Part shown: positions 9,167 through 18,343 of the stretch, piece after piece
Position numbering within the stretch: the stretch's first letter is position 1
Layout of the letters: each line of letters begins with the position of its first letter
Assembly: GCF_009928485.1 (NCBI RefSeq)
Contig: NZ_JAABNP010000027.1
Location: forward strand, 1-64,000
Reading direction: 5' to 3'
Origin: Clostridium sp. C2-6-12
GTDB lineage: Bacteria > Bacillota > Clostridia > Clostridiales > Clostridiaceae
Length of the DNA: 64,000 nucleotides
The notes under the pieces: generated by a model
Seen by the model: the letters and a program-made list of their open reading frames with translations, nothing else
Database searches by the model: none
Told to the model about the DNA's origin: nothing
Made by a program: the position numbers and the translations under genes

Positions 9167-10246
9167 TTATTTTTCATCATCCTTAGTGTCTTTATCTACA
9201 GCAGTTTCAGCTTTAGCTTCACTTACTGCATTTTTAGATAATACTGCCAATGGAAGATTATATTTTTCTCTTATTTTATTTTCTATTTCTAATGCTAATT
9301 CTGGATTTTCCTTTAGATAAATTTTAGCATTTTCTCTACCTTGACCTAATCTTACATCACCATACGAGAACCAAGCTCCACTTTTTTGAACTATTTCTTC
9401 TTTTACTCCAACATCTATTATGTTTCCATTTCTAGAAATACCTTCATTATACATGATGTCAAATTCAGCTTGTTTAAATGGCGGTGCTACTTTGTTTTTT
9501 GTCACTTTAATTCTAGTTCTATTACCAATAACTGCATCACCTTGCTTTATAGAATCTATTCTTCTAATATCAAGTCTTACTGATGCGTAGAACTTTAATG
9601 CTCTTCCTCCAGTTGTTGTTTCTGGCGAACCAAACATAACTCCAACTTTTTCTCTTAACTGATTAATAAATATAGCTACACAATTAGTCTTATTTATTGT
9701 CCCTGCTAGTTTTCTTAAAGCTTGTGACATAAGTCTTGCTTGTAGACCAATATGTGAATCTCCCATTTCTCCTTCAATTTCTGCTTTAGGAACTAAAGCT
9801 GCAACAGAGTCCACTACTAATACATCTATTGCTCCTGAACGAACTAAAGCTTCTGCTATTTCAAGACCTTGTTCTCCAGTATCAGGCTGAGAAATAATTA
9901 AACTCTCTACATCAACTCCAAGTTTTTGCGCATAGCTAGGATCTAGTGCATGCTCAGCATCAATATATCCTACTGCTCCACCTTTTTTTTGTGATTCAGC
10001 AGCTATTTGAAGTGCAACTGTAGTTTTACCTGAACTTTCTGGTCCATAAATTTCAATAATTCTTCCCTTAGGAACTCCGCCTATACCTAATGCTATATCT
10101 AAATCTAAGCAACCTGTTGATATAGCTTCCATATTTGAATTGCTATGATCACCAAGCATCATTACTGATCCTTTTCCAAATTGCTTTTCTATATGACTCA
10201 TCGCACTTTCAATTGCTTTTAATTTTTCTGAATCTATATTTCCCAT
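9167..10246 (-). CDS. recA: recombinase RecA
   Basis: DNA-dependent ATPase for strand exchange and SOS induction. Walker A is GPESSGKTT near residues 68-76. The MAW-like region, the loop L2 segment GSPETTTGGRALKFYASVRLD and the ALRKLAGTINKT stretch are all intact. At 359 residues it has the normal length, with an acidic C-tail ending DKDTKDDEK. An AGGAGG box precedes the ATG. A GAACTTATGTTC LexA site stands about 20 nt upstream of the start, and terminators flank the gene, so it is a monocistronic SOS gene. Confidence 0.98.
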   Translation of the reverse strand: MGNIDSEKLKAIESAMSHIEKQFGKGSVMMLGDHSNSNMEAISTGCLDLDIALGIGGVPKGRIIEIYGPESSGKTTVALQIAAESQKKGGAVGYIDAEHALDPSYAQKLGVDVESLIISQPDTGEQGLEIAEALVRSGAIDVLVVDSVAALVPKAEIEGEMGDSHIGLQARLMSQALRKLAGTINKTNCVAIFINQLREKVGVMFGSPETTTGGRALKFYASVRLDIRRIDSIKQGDAVIGNRTRIKVTKNKVAPPFKQAEFDIMYNEGISRNGNIIDVGVKEEIVQKSGAWFSYGDVRLGQGRENAKIYLKENPELALEIENKIREKYNLPLAVLSKNAVSEAKAETAVDKDTKDDEK

Positions 10247-10266
10247 AATACTTAACTCCTCCTATC

Positions 10267-10278
10267 GAACTTATGTTC
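10267..10278. promoter_or_regulatory. LexA (SOS) operator of recA
   Basis: The palindrome GAACTTATGTTC matches the Gram-positive LexA box GAAC-N4-GTTC exactly and stands 20 nt upstream of the recA ATG. LexA bound here should repress recA until DNA damage. Confidence 0.88.
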
Positions 10279-10331
10279 TATATACATTATAAATTAATTC
10301 TAAACCATAGTCAATAATTAATCTAAGAAAA

Positions 10332-10365
10332 ATTCCTTCTTCGAACTTTATTCTAAAGAAGGAAT
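10332..10365 (-). terminator. terminator behind the pgsA-rimO-ftsK group
   Basis: A 10-bp stem (10332-10341 with 10356-10365) is followed on the minus strand by TTTTTCTT. It separates the ftsK-rimO-pgsA genes from the recA promoter. Confidence 0.85.
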
Positions 10366-10482
10366 CTTTCTAGTTATATCCACTTTTTTTATTTTTTAAA
10401 CATGAAATTTATTATATATATTTTTTAATTAATAATTTTGTTTCACAATTAATAATATATAATTTAAATCAAAACCCTATCT

Positions 10483-11070
10483 CTATTTATCAATTGAAAC
10501 CGCCTCTTTGTTCTTCTTGAAATAATCATATCCAGATAGTAAAGTCACAACAACAGCAATCATAAGTAATATTTGAGGCCCAATTTTAATGCATTGCTGT
10601 AAAAAAACATCATTTATAGTAAAAATATGAAATTTACTAGCATCACGAATGTTAACCTCTAACAACAAGGAAATTATTGCAACTATTTGTATTACAGTCT
10701 TTATTTTTCCCCACCAGCTAGCTGCTATAACTCTGCCTTGAGCCGCCGCTATTGATCTTAAACCAGAAACAGCAAATTCTCTTGCAATTATAATAACCGC
10801 TGCCCATGCTGGTACTACCTTTAATTCAACTAAAGAAATTAAAGCTGCAGTAACTAATAGTTTATCCGCCAAAGGATCCATAAACTTTCCAAAGTTAGTT
10901 ATTTGATTTCTACTCCTAGCAATATAACCATCCAATTTATCAGTTAATGATGCTAAAATAAATATAAATGTAGCTATAAAACTTCCATATGGTATACCTT
11001 TAGCCATAAATACTAAAAAAACAGGAACTAAAAATATCCTACCTAAGGTTAACTTATTTGCAAGATTCAT
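10483..11070 (-). CDS. pgsA: CDP-diacylglycerol--glycerol-3-phosphate 3-phosphatidyltransferase
   Basis: Integral membrane enzyme making phosphatidylglycerol phosphate. The CDP-alcohol phosphotransferase signature appears as DKLDGYIARSRNQITNFGKFMDPLADKLL, holding the DG-x2-AR-x8-G-x3-D-x3-D residues. Four to five hydrophobic segments are visible. I use the ATG at 11070 (195 residues); an upstream TTG would add three residues. The start overlaps the end of rimO by 17 nt, so translation is probably coupled. Confidence 0.95.
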   Translation of the reverse strand: MNLANKLTLGRIFLVPVFLVFMAKGIPYGSFIATFIFILASLTDKLDGYIARSRNQITNFGKFMDPLADKLLVTAALISLVELKVVPAWAAVIIIAREFAVSGLRSIAAAQGRVIAASWWGKIKTVIQIVAIISLLLEVNIRDASKFHIFTINDVFLQQCIKIGPQILLMIAVVVTLLSGYDYFKKNKEAVSIDK

Positions 11071-12427
11071 CAACAACAACTCCCACTAAATCATAATCCA
11101 TATTATCAACTATTTTGATTTTTACAAACTCACCAGCTTTTATACTCTTTGGTGATTTAAATAAAACATTTGCATCTATCTCAGGAGCCATTTCATAGCT
11201 TCTTCCATAATAATATTCTCCATTATATCCCTCAACAAGAATATCATATAATTTCCCAATTTTCAATTTATTTGTTTCTTCTGAAACTTCTTTTTGAACC
11301 AACATTAATTCTTCTGCTCTTCTGTTTTTTACATCCTCTTCAATTTGACCATCCATTTTTGCAGCTGGAGTGTTTTCTTCTTGAGAATATGTAAAAACAC
11401 CTACCTTTTCTAACTTATATTCCTTTAAGAAATCAATAATTTCCTTAAAATCTTCTTCTGTTTCTTTAGGAAAACCAACTATAAATGTAGTTCTTAAAAT
11501 AACATCTGAAACTTTTTCTCTTATTTTATTTATCTTATTAATTATATCCTGTTTACTTGTCTTTCTTCCCATAAGCTTAAGAATATTATCGCTTATATGT
11601 TGAATTGGTAAATCTAAATATTTTACTACCTTTTCATTAACTGCCATTTCCTCAATAAGCTCATCATATATTTCTTCTGGATAACAATAAAGAATTCTAA
11701 TCCATTTAATGCCCTCAACTTTAGCTAATTCTTTTATTAATAAATGAAGACTCTTCTCTCCATATATGTCACTGCCGTATAAAGTAGTGTCTTGAGCTAT
11801 AAGGATTATTTCCTTTACTCCACTTTCACTTAAGTCTTTAGCTTCATTAATGATGTTTTCCATCTTCCTGCTTCTAAATTTTCCTCTTATTTTAGGAATT
11901 ATACAATATGTACAAAAATTATTACAACCTTCTGCAATTCTAATATAGGCACTTTCTTTTTGAGTTGTAAGAATTCTTTTTCCTTCATTAATATTTTCAT
12001 CTGAGAAATTTAAAAGTTCTAAAGCTAATTTATTTCCCTCTATAAATTCTGTTATAATCTCATTTATCTTATTATAGTCATTTACTCCAAGCATTATATC
12101 TATTTCTGGTATCAATTTACCTAATTCTTCTCCATATCTTTGGGTAAGACATCCAGTTGCAATTAATAGCTTGCAATTATAGTTAACTTTATAGTCTGCC
12201 ATTTCAAGAATGGTATCAATGGATTCCTGTTTTGCACTTTCAATAAATCCACATGTATTTACTATAATTATATCTGCATTTTTAGGATTATTGGTTATTT
12301 CATACTCATTACTCATTTTTCCGAGTATTATTTCTGAATCAACTCTATTCTTATCACAGCCTAAACTAACTAATCCTACTTTATACTTATCTGTTACATT
12401 TTTTGTTTCAATTTTTATTTCGTTCAA
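11054..12427 (-). CDS. rimO: ribosomal protein S12 methylthiotransferase RimO
   Basis: Radical-SAM enzyme that methylthiolates an aspartate of ribosomal protein S12. The N-terminal UPF0004 domain starts VGLVSLGCDKNRVDSE. The radical-SAM motif is CNNFCTYC, followed by IPKIRGKFRSR, and a C-terminal TRAM domain covers the last ~65 residues. The D-N-R-V-D-S-E signature and operon with pgsA favour RimO over MiaB. The start is a TTG nine bases after AGGAGG, and the length of 457 is usual. Confidence 0.95.
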   Translation of the reverse strand: MNEIKIETKNVTDKYKVGLVSLGCDKNRVDSEIILGKMSNEYEITNNPKNADIIIVNTCGFIESAKQESIDTILEMADYKVNYNCKLLIATGCLTQRYGEELGKLIPEIDIMLGVNDYNKINEIITEFIEGNKLALELLNFSDENINEGKRILTTQKESAYIRIAEGCNNFCTYCIIPKIRGKFRSRKMENIINEAKDLSESGVKEIILIAQDTTLYGSDIYGEKSLHLLIKELAKVEGIKWIRILYCYPEEIYDELIEEMAVNEKVVKYLDLPIQHISDNILKLMGRKTSKQDIINKINKIREKVSDVILRTTFIVGFPKETEEDFKEIIDFLKEYKLEKVGVFTYSQEENTPAAKMDGQIEEDVKNRRAEELMLVQKEVSEETNKLKIGKLYDILVEGYNGEYYYGRSYEMAPEIDANVLFKSPKSIKAGEFVKIKIVDNMDYDLVGVVVDESCK

Positions 12428-12576
12428 GTCTTTTATCCTCCTGTATTCTAATAGATTTAATTATAGCAAATTAAATCTATATATTACAAGCTATCGCTTT
12501 ATTATCTACGTTATTATAAACCCTTTAATTTCCTCACTTAATACTTATGAAAGAAAAAGTTAACACAAAATTAATT

Positions 12577-14964
12577 TTATTGCTCATCATTATTTTCATC
12601 TAAAAGCTGCTGTCTTGTAATAAGAATCTGTCTTGGCCTGCTTCCATCTTTTTCAGAAATAATTCCTCTTTCCTCCAATTGATCCATAATTCTAGATGCC
12701 CTGTTAAACCCTATTCTAAATTTTCTTTGAATAAAGGAAGTTGACGCCTGACCATATTCCACCACTACGTTTATTACTTCATTAAGTAGTTCATCTACAT
12801 CATCGCTATTTTCACTAGAATCTGGAGACTTAGAATCTGAAGCATTATTAATGTGATCAATTATGTCTTCTTCATAATTGGTGTCACCTTGCTCACTCTT
12901 AATAAATGAAACAACCTGCTCTACTTCTTCTTCTGATATAAAGCAGCCTTGAACTCTTAATGGTTTACTTTCTCCAACTGGATAATATAACATATCTCCT
13001 TTTCCAAGAAGTTTTTCAGCTCCTGAACTATCTAAAATAGTTCTAGAATCAATTTGGGATGATACGGCAAAGGAAATTCTAGATGGTATATTAGCTTTAA
13101 TTACCCCAGTTATTACATCAACGGAAGGTCTTTGAGTGGCAATAACTAAATGCATACCAGCAGCTCTTGCCATTTGTGCTAATCTGCCTATATAGTCTTC
13201 AACATCATTAGGACATACCATCATAAGATCAGCAAGCTCATCTACAATAATAACTATATAAGGCAGCTTTTGTTCTATAGCACCTTTATTATATAAATCA
13301 TTGTAGGATTCCATATTTCTAACTCCAGAATCAGCAAAAAGTTTATATCTGTTTGTCATTTCATTTACAGCCCAATTTAATGCTGCTGCAGCTTTTTTAG
13401 GGTCAGTAACTACAGGAATTAACAAATGAGGAATTCCATTATATACATTTAATTCAACAACCTTTGGATCCACCATAAGAAGTTTAACCTCATCTGGATT
13501 ATATTTATATAGTATACTTATTATAAGAGAGTTTATGCAGACACTCTTCCCAGAACCTGTTGCCCCTGCAATCAAGGTATGAGGCATTTTACTCAAATCT
13601 CCTACAACACACTTTCCTGAAATGTCCTTTCCTAATGCAAAAGCCAACTTTTTCTTTGAATTAATAAACTCATCATTTTCTAAAACTTCTCTTAAGAATA
13701 CAGGTGTCTGTTTCCCGTTTGGAACCTCTATACCGACAGCAGCCTTCCCAGGAATAGGTGCCTCTATTCTAATACCCGATGCCGCAAGACCTAGTGCTAT
13801 ATCATCTGCTAAATTTACTATTTTACTTACTTTAACCCCTGGACTTGGTTGTAGTTCAAATCTTGTTACTGATGGTCCTTTTGTTACTTGAGTCACTTTT
13901 GCATCAACACCAAAATTAGATAAAATTTCTTCAAGCTTATTAGCATTTTCTATTAATTCTTTTTTATCGCTACTATTTAACTTTGTATTGGCATTTAATT
14001 TTAATAATTCCACACTAGGATGCTTATATTCTCTTAATTCTTTTTTCTCTGACATTTGCTCTTGAATTTCTTTATTAACTACATCCTTAACTTCATTATC
14101 AAGACTTTCCTTTTTGCGTCCATGATTTTGTATATTTTTTTCCAAGAAACTATCTATTTGAATATCAGAAGAAATTTCCGACTTTACTTGCGGTTTAATT
14201 TCTTCCTCTTCACCTGTTTCCTTCATAAAGTCTAAAATCTTTATTTTTTTGTTTACTCCAGATAAAAAAGCTTCCTTTTCATTTTGAATTTTAGGTTGGC
14301 TTTCATCTTTTTCAACTATATTTATAAAGTTCTCCCGTTTTTGCTTTTCTTGAATCTCTTCTCTTTCTTTTAGCTTTTTATTTCTGCTTTCTCTTATTTT
14401 TTCACTTTTATTGTAAGCTTTTAATCCTAAATCATATAAAGTTATATCAAAAACTAAAATAATGGCAATTATTGAAAAGGCAAGAAGGATAATATATGCT
14501 CCAAGTGCTCCTATAGCTTTATATAATGGATAACATATAAGATAAGATATTATTCCACCATGCATAGTTTTAGTATTATCACTAATTATCAGCTTAGAGT
14601 TTTCAAAAAAATCACTATCAATATCTAAACTTTGAATATTAATAGTTCCAAATACCAGCATGATAACTCCAACCAATATTGTCACTCCAATAAAGGTTTT
14701 ATTAAATTTAATATCACCTCTTGTTTTTATATATTGAAAGCCAAAATATATTAAATAAATTGGTAATGTATAAGCTCCAACTCCAATGATTGCATTAGAT
14801 ACTCTTTGGGCTAAAGCTGATAATATTCCAGCCAAAGAAGAATATATTGCTATTCCTAGTATTATTCCTGTTGCTATATAAGCTACTCCTACTATATCAG
14901 GATTCACTGCGTTTTCGTCTTTTTTACCTTTGGTAGCATTACTCTTGCTTTTAGTTCTAGCCAA
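12577..14964 (-). CDS. ftsK: DNA translocase FtsK/SpoIIIE
   Basis: Membrane-anchored hexameric DNA pump for chromosome segregation at the septum. Four hydrophobic segments lie within residues 20-165, then a charged linker to about 320. The motor follows with Walker A GATGSGKSV and Walker B IIVDELADLMM. A C-terminal winged-helix gamma domain covers about the last 65 residues (QASTSFIQRKFRIGFNRASRIMDQLEERG), which reads KOPS/SRS orientation sequences. The start is TTG after GAGGTGATTTAAG. At 795 residues it matches clostridial FtsK/SpoIIIE. It precedes rimO and pgsA. Confidence 0.96.
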   Translation of the reverse strand: MARTKSKSNATKGKKDENAVNPDIVGVAYIATGIILGIAIYSSLAGILSALAQRVSNAIIGVGAYTLPIYLIYFGFQYIKTRGDIKFNKTFIGVTILVGVIMLVFGTINIQSLDIDSDFFENSKLIISDNTKTMHGGIISYLICYPLYKAIGALGAYIILLAFSIIAIILVFDITLYDLGLKAYNKSEKIRESRNKKLKEREEIQEKQKRENFINIVEKDESQPKIQNEKEAFLSGVNKKIKILDFMKETGEEEEIKPQVKSEISSDIQIDSFLEKNIQNHGRKKESLDNEVKDVVNKEIQEQMSEKKELREYKHPSVELLKLNANTKLNSSDKKELIENANKLEEILSNFGVDAKVTQVTKGPSVTRFELQPSPGVKVSKIVNLADDIALGLAASGIRIEAPIPGKAAVGIEVPNGKQTPVFLREVLENDEFINSKKKLAFALGKDISGKCVVGDLSKMPHTLIAGATGSGKSVCINSLIISILYKYNPDEVKLLMVDPKVVELNVYNGIPHLLIPVVTDPKKAAAALNWAVNEMTNRYKLFADSGVRNMESYNDLYNKGAIEQKLPYIVIIVDELADLMMVCPNDVEDYIGRLAQMARAAGMHLVIATQRPSVDVITGVIKANIPSRISFAVSSQIDSRTILDSSGAEKLLGKGDMLYYPVGESKPLRVQGCFISEEEVEQVVSFIKSEQGDTNYEEDIIDHINNASDSKSPDSSENSDDVDELLNEVINVVVEYGQASTSFIQRKFRIGFNRASRIMDQLEERGIISEKDGSRPRQILITRQQLLDENNDEQ

Positions 14965-15088
14965 CTTAAATCACCTCGTTTATATACTATATGTAAAAAT
15001 CAAAATCTCATAGATATTTTTATCTTTGACAATACTACTATTTTACAACAATATAATTAAATTTTAAACTGAAATATTTTTATAAAAA

Positions 15089-15127
15089 ATGTGCTACATT
15101 AATTATAACAAATCAATATAGCACATT
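15089..15127 (-). terminator. terminator behind the KimA-like gene
   Basis: A 9-bp stem pairs 15089-15097 with 15119-15127. On the minus strand it is followed by TTTTTTAT. Confidence 0.85.
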
Positions 15128-15150
15128 GCTGAAATCATAAATATATATTT

Positions 15151-17007
15151 TTATTTAGAACCTTCTTCATTCGATAAATGATATGGGAATGTAGATACAA
15201 CTATATTATCATTTTTAAGCAACGTTTCTCTAACAAAGAAACTTGTATGATTATGAAGTATTCCTCCAAAACGTTCATCCGTTATAAATTGTGGAACAAT
15301 TACTGTTATCTTTTCATCTGAACTTGCCGAATTTGCAATTAACTCTATATTTCTTAAAAGGGGAGTAACAACAGCTCTAAATGGAGAATATTTTGAAACA
15401 AGTAATATATCAGTATCAAGTTCTGCCCATCTAGCCTTTAGTTTTTCCATAGCTTCCTTATCTGTTGAAATATTTAAAGCTATGACATTTTCACTTATAC
15501 TTTGAGCGTATTGAAGAGCACCTATAGTTGCCTTATTTAAACTAGCTATTGGAACTACTACAATATGAGTAAATTTTCTTCTCAAGTCTACCTTTTCTAA
15601 GTTTAACTTACTAATACTTAAACCGTTAGCAACTTTATCATAGTGATGCTTAATTTTCAATTGAACTATTATAATTATTGGAATTAAAATTGCAACTATA
15701 AATGCACCATCTTTGAATTTTTCTATTAAAATAATTATTGCTGTTATAAAAGAAACCACAGCGCCTGTCCCATTAATAGCAGCACGTTTCTTCCAGCCTT
15801 TTTCTTTATCTTTTCTCCAATGGTTCACCATTCCAAATTGTCCTAAAGTAAAGGAAGTAAATACTCCAACTGAATATAATGGAATCAAGTGATGAGTATC
15901 TGCTTTAAATACAATTACTAAAAAGCATGCTATTAATGACAAAGCTACAATTCCAAAAGAAAAGCTAAGCCTTTTTCCTCTAATAGTAAATTGTCTTGGA
16001 GCATATCCATCTTTCCCCACTATATACATAAGCATAGGAAAACCAGTATAAGCTGTATTACATGCCATAAGCAAAATTACAGCAGTACTAAATTGTATTA
16101 CATAATACATTATTCCGTTTCCAAATATTCCAGTAGCTATTTGAGAAATAACGGTAGGTCCATTTTGAATTGGTACAGCTGTATAGAATATTGCAAGTAT
16201 TGAAGTTCCTCCAAATATAAAAAATATTAAAGATGCTAATAATATCATTACAATTTTTGCATTTTTTGTGCTTGGTTCATTGAAATTGGGAACTGAATTA
16301 CTTACTGATTCCAAGCCTGTTAAAGCCGAGCATCCAGAAGAAAAAGCTCTTAAAATAAGAAATACTGATACATCTTCTGTAACTGTAGCTGGAATTGTAA
16401 ATAAAGGTTGTGGTTGTACTTTTAATACAAAGAACTTAAACAAACCATAAACTATCATAAAAATCATGCTAAAGATAAAAATATATGTTGGTATAGCGAA
16501 AATTTTTGAAGATTCACTTATTCCCCTTAAATTTAAAATCATTAACACTATTATTATTACTACAACAAATGTAACTTTATAATGACTCAACCCGCTAAAT
16601 GCTGAAATAACAGCATCAGCACCAGCACTAGCACTAACTGCAACTGTAAGTATGTAATCAAGTATAAGTCCTGCACCAGCAACTAACCCTGCTTTGTCAC
16701 TTATATTTTCCTTTGCTACTTTATAAGCGCCTCCACCTTGAGGGTAAGCTCTGATAATTTGAATATATGAAATAGTCAATACTATCAATAATCCTATGAT
16801 CATAAACGAAGTCCATGTTAACCATTGATACGCCATTGCTCCTAGAACTATTAAAACAAAAAGAATTTCCTGAGCTGCATATGCTACTGATGATACAGCG
16901 TCACTTGCCATAATTGCCAATCCAAAAGGAATGTTATATTTTTCATGACATCCTTGTTCATTGGCTAAAGGTTCTCCTAGTAAAACATCTAAAAACTTTG
17001 TAAGCAT
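15151..17007 (-). CDS. KimA-like APC-family potassium importer
   Basis: A 618-residue APC-superfamily permease. It has about 12 transmembrane segments up to residue ~455 and a cytosolic C-terminal UspA-like domain (KFTHIVVVPIASLNKATIGALQYAQ). SSDAVSSVAYA-type, AYPQGGGAY and KAFSSGCSALTG-type motifs closely follow B. subtilis KimA as I remember it, and the length agrees. KimA is a proton/K+ symporter inhibited by c-di-AMP. I looked upstream for a ydaO-type c-di-AMP riboswitch and did not see one. AGGGGG precedes the ATG. General amino-acid transport remains possible. Confidence 0.8.
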   Translation of the reverse strand: MLTKFLDVLLGEPLANEQGCHEKYNIPFGLAIMASDAVSSVAYAAQEILFVLIVLGAMAYQWLTWTSFMIIGLLIVLTISYIQIIRAYPQGGGAYKVAKENISDKAGLVAGAGLILDYILTVAVSASAGADAVISAFSGLSHYKVTFVVVIIIVLMILNLRGISESSKIFAIPTYIFIFSMIFMIVYGLFKFFVLKVQPQPLFTIPATVTEDVSVFLILRAFSSGCSALTGLESVSNSVPNFNEPSTKNAKIVMILLASLIFFIFGGTSILAIFYTAVPIQNGPTVISQIATGIFGNGIMYYVIQFSTAVILLMACNTAYTGFPMLMYIVGKDGYAPRQFTIRGKRLSFSFGIVALSLIACFLVIVFKADTHHLIPLYSVGVFTSFTLGQFGMVNHWRKDKEKGWKKRAAINGTGAVVSFITAIIILIEKFKDGAFIVAILIPIIIIVQLKIKHHYDKVANGLSISKLNLEKVDLRRKFTHIVVVPIASLNKATIGALQYAQSISENVIALNISTDKEAMEKLKARWAELDTDILLVSKYSPFRAVVTPLLRNIELIANSASSDEKITVIVPQFITDERFGGILHNHTSFFVRETLLKNDNIVVSTFPYHLSNEEGSK

Positions 17008-17296
17008 TTGTTTTCCCCCTATATTATCATACGCAGATTATTGTATATTATTAGCTAGTTCAAAAGCAATATTCTAATACTTCTTATATTTGATGAAAAA
17101 TATTGAAATTAATCTATGAATACGAATACATTTATAATTATCACACGCTCTTTTTCTTTTTTATGCTTTTTACTGTATATTTAGACATTATATTCTGCTA
17201 ATCCTTGTTTTCATTGAGCTCTATTAATTTTAACTTTTTAGTTTTATTTTTTATTTCACAAATTTTTTTCTAAATTTTAAGATGAGTACATTAATA
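17008..17296. other. gene-free stretch upstream of the KimA-like gene
   Basis: About 290 AT-rich bases that should contain the permease promoter. I see no riboswitch, ORF or repeat in it. Confidence 0.6.
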
Positions 17297-17325
17297 AAGA
17301 GTATCTAAATTATATAGATACTCTT
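17297..17325 (-). terminator. terminator behind the manganese catalase gene
   Basis: A 10-bp stem (AAGAGTATCT at 17297-17306 with 17316-17325) is followed by TTATTAA on the minus strand. It lies just past the displaced reading frame that seems to be the catalase C-terminus. Confidence 0.7.
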
Positions 17326-17365
17326 AAAATATACTGCTATAAAAATATGTATAGTTATAATATCA

Positions 17366-17439
17366 TTACTTAACTTCATCAAAAATATTTCCAATTGCTT
17401 GAATATCCTTTTGTGATGCTGGGATCAATGGATTAAAAT
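17366..17439 (-). other. displaced C-terminal tail of the manganese catalase (probable frameshift)
   Basis: Immediately after the catalase stop, a shifted frame reads NFNPLIPASQKDIQAIGNIF and then DEVK before a TAA at 17366-17368. The composition and the F-E-N-P-R-K | N-F-N-P join look like a natural C-terminal continuation, broken by an indel in the A-rich AGAAAATAAATTTT run around 17437-17448. It could be a real recent frameshift or an assembly error. The same extension in relatives would settle it. Confidence 0.55.
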
Positions 17440-18111
17440 TTATTTTCTTGGATTTTCAAATGCTGGCGGTGTTGGATTTGGAGCTTCATGTGAAGGTCCT
17501 GGTGTAGATAAATCAAAATAAAGTTTCGAATCTTCAGTTACACCGAAATCTTTATTAGAACCTGTATTTTGAACTTTATTTAGTGCCTCCCTAAATAATG
17601 CGTTATGTGCTTCTTCTCTATTGAGCAAAAAATCAATTGTTGCTCTAACTTCTTTATCTTGAATTTGTCTATATAAATATTCATATACTACCTTAGCTCT
17701 TTGCTCAGAGGCTATATTTGATAATAAATCTGCAACTAAATCTCCAGTGACAGTAACATAATTGGCTGTCCATGGTTCTCCAGATGAATTAATAAGCACT
17801 GGTGACAATCCACATTCAACATGAGTTTGAATTTCACCATTTGTTACTTTTTGATTATCTACTTCATGACCATTTAATAAATTTATTGTTTGAGCCACCA
17901 TTTCCATATGGCTTAATTCCTCTGCTCCAATATCCATAAACAAGTCTTTTATTTCAGGATCTTTAATTCTAAAACTTTGAGAAATGTACTGCATTGCAGC
18001 TTTAAGTTCTCCATTTCCTCCGCCTAATTGCTCTTGCATAAGTACTGCATATTGAGGATTAGGCCTTTCAACTTTTACTTCGTGTAATAATTGTTTTTTA
18101 TGTTCAAACAC
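17440..18111 (-). CDS. manganese catalase (CotJC-like ferritin fold)
   Basis: Dinuclear-manganese catalase that splits hydrogen peroxide; homologues in spore formers include coat protein CotJC. The four-helix-bundle ligands are visible as EE pairs and histidines: MQEQLGGGNGELKAAMQY, GAEELSHMEM, and NREEAHNALF near residue 170. The start is GTG seven bases after GGAGG. The frame gives 223 residues ending in AFENPRK, with about 24 further residues readable in another frame, so the C-terminus appears frameshifted. The catalytic domain itself is complete. Confidence 0.9.
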   Translation of the reverse strand: MFEHKKQLLHEVKVERPNPQYAVLMQEQLGGGNGELKAAMQYISQSFRIKDPEIKDLFMDIGAEELSHMEMVAQTINLLNGHEVDNQKVTNGEIQTHVECGLSPVLINSSGEPWTANYVTVTGDLVADLLSNIASEQRAKVVYEYLYRQIQDKEVRATIDFLLNREEAHNALFREALNKVQNTGSNKDFGVTEDSKLYFDLSTPGPSHEAPNPTPPAFENPRK

Positions 18112-18226
18112 AATAACACCTCCAAATAATATAAGATTTACTTCTATATTATTTGTTCTTTAAATTTTAATATTCATTATATAATTTTTAATTTTCTTCT
18201 AAATTATTTCAAGAGATTTGATCAAT

Positions 18227-18298
18227 AAAAAAATCTGTATTAAACTCTACTTAATTGAAATTGATTAAAATTCAATTAAAGTTTAACTCCAGATTTTT
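18227..18298. terminator. long bidirectional hairpin behind the sugar-binding protein gene
   Basis: Imperfect inverted repeat of about 72 nt. Its outer arms AAAAATCTG/CAGATTTTT and an inner TTAATTGAA/TTCAATTAA stem give T-runs on both strands. Confidence 0.75.
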
Positions 18299-18343
18299 TT
18301 ATAATATACTTAGTGATTATTAATTTTTTTAATCTTTAAATAA

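Noticed and set aside
17008..17296. Possible c-di-AMP (ydaO) riboswitch upstream of the KimA-like gene
   Set aside because: KimA genes are often under this riboswitch, so I looked for its conserved junction sequences, but none were visible on the minus strand.
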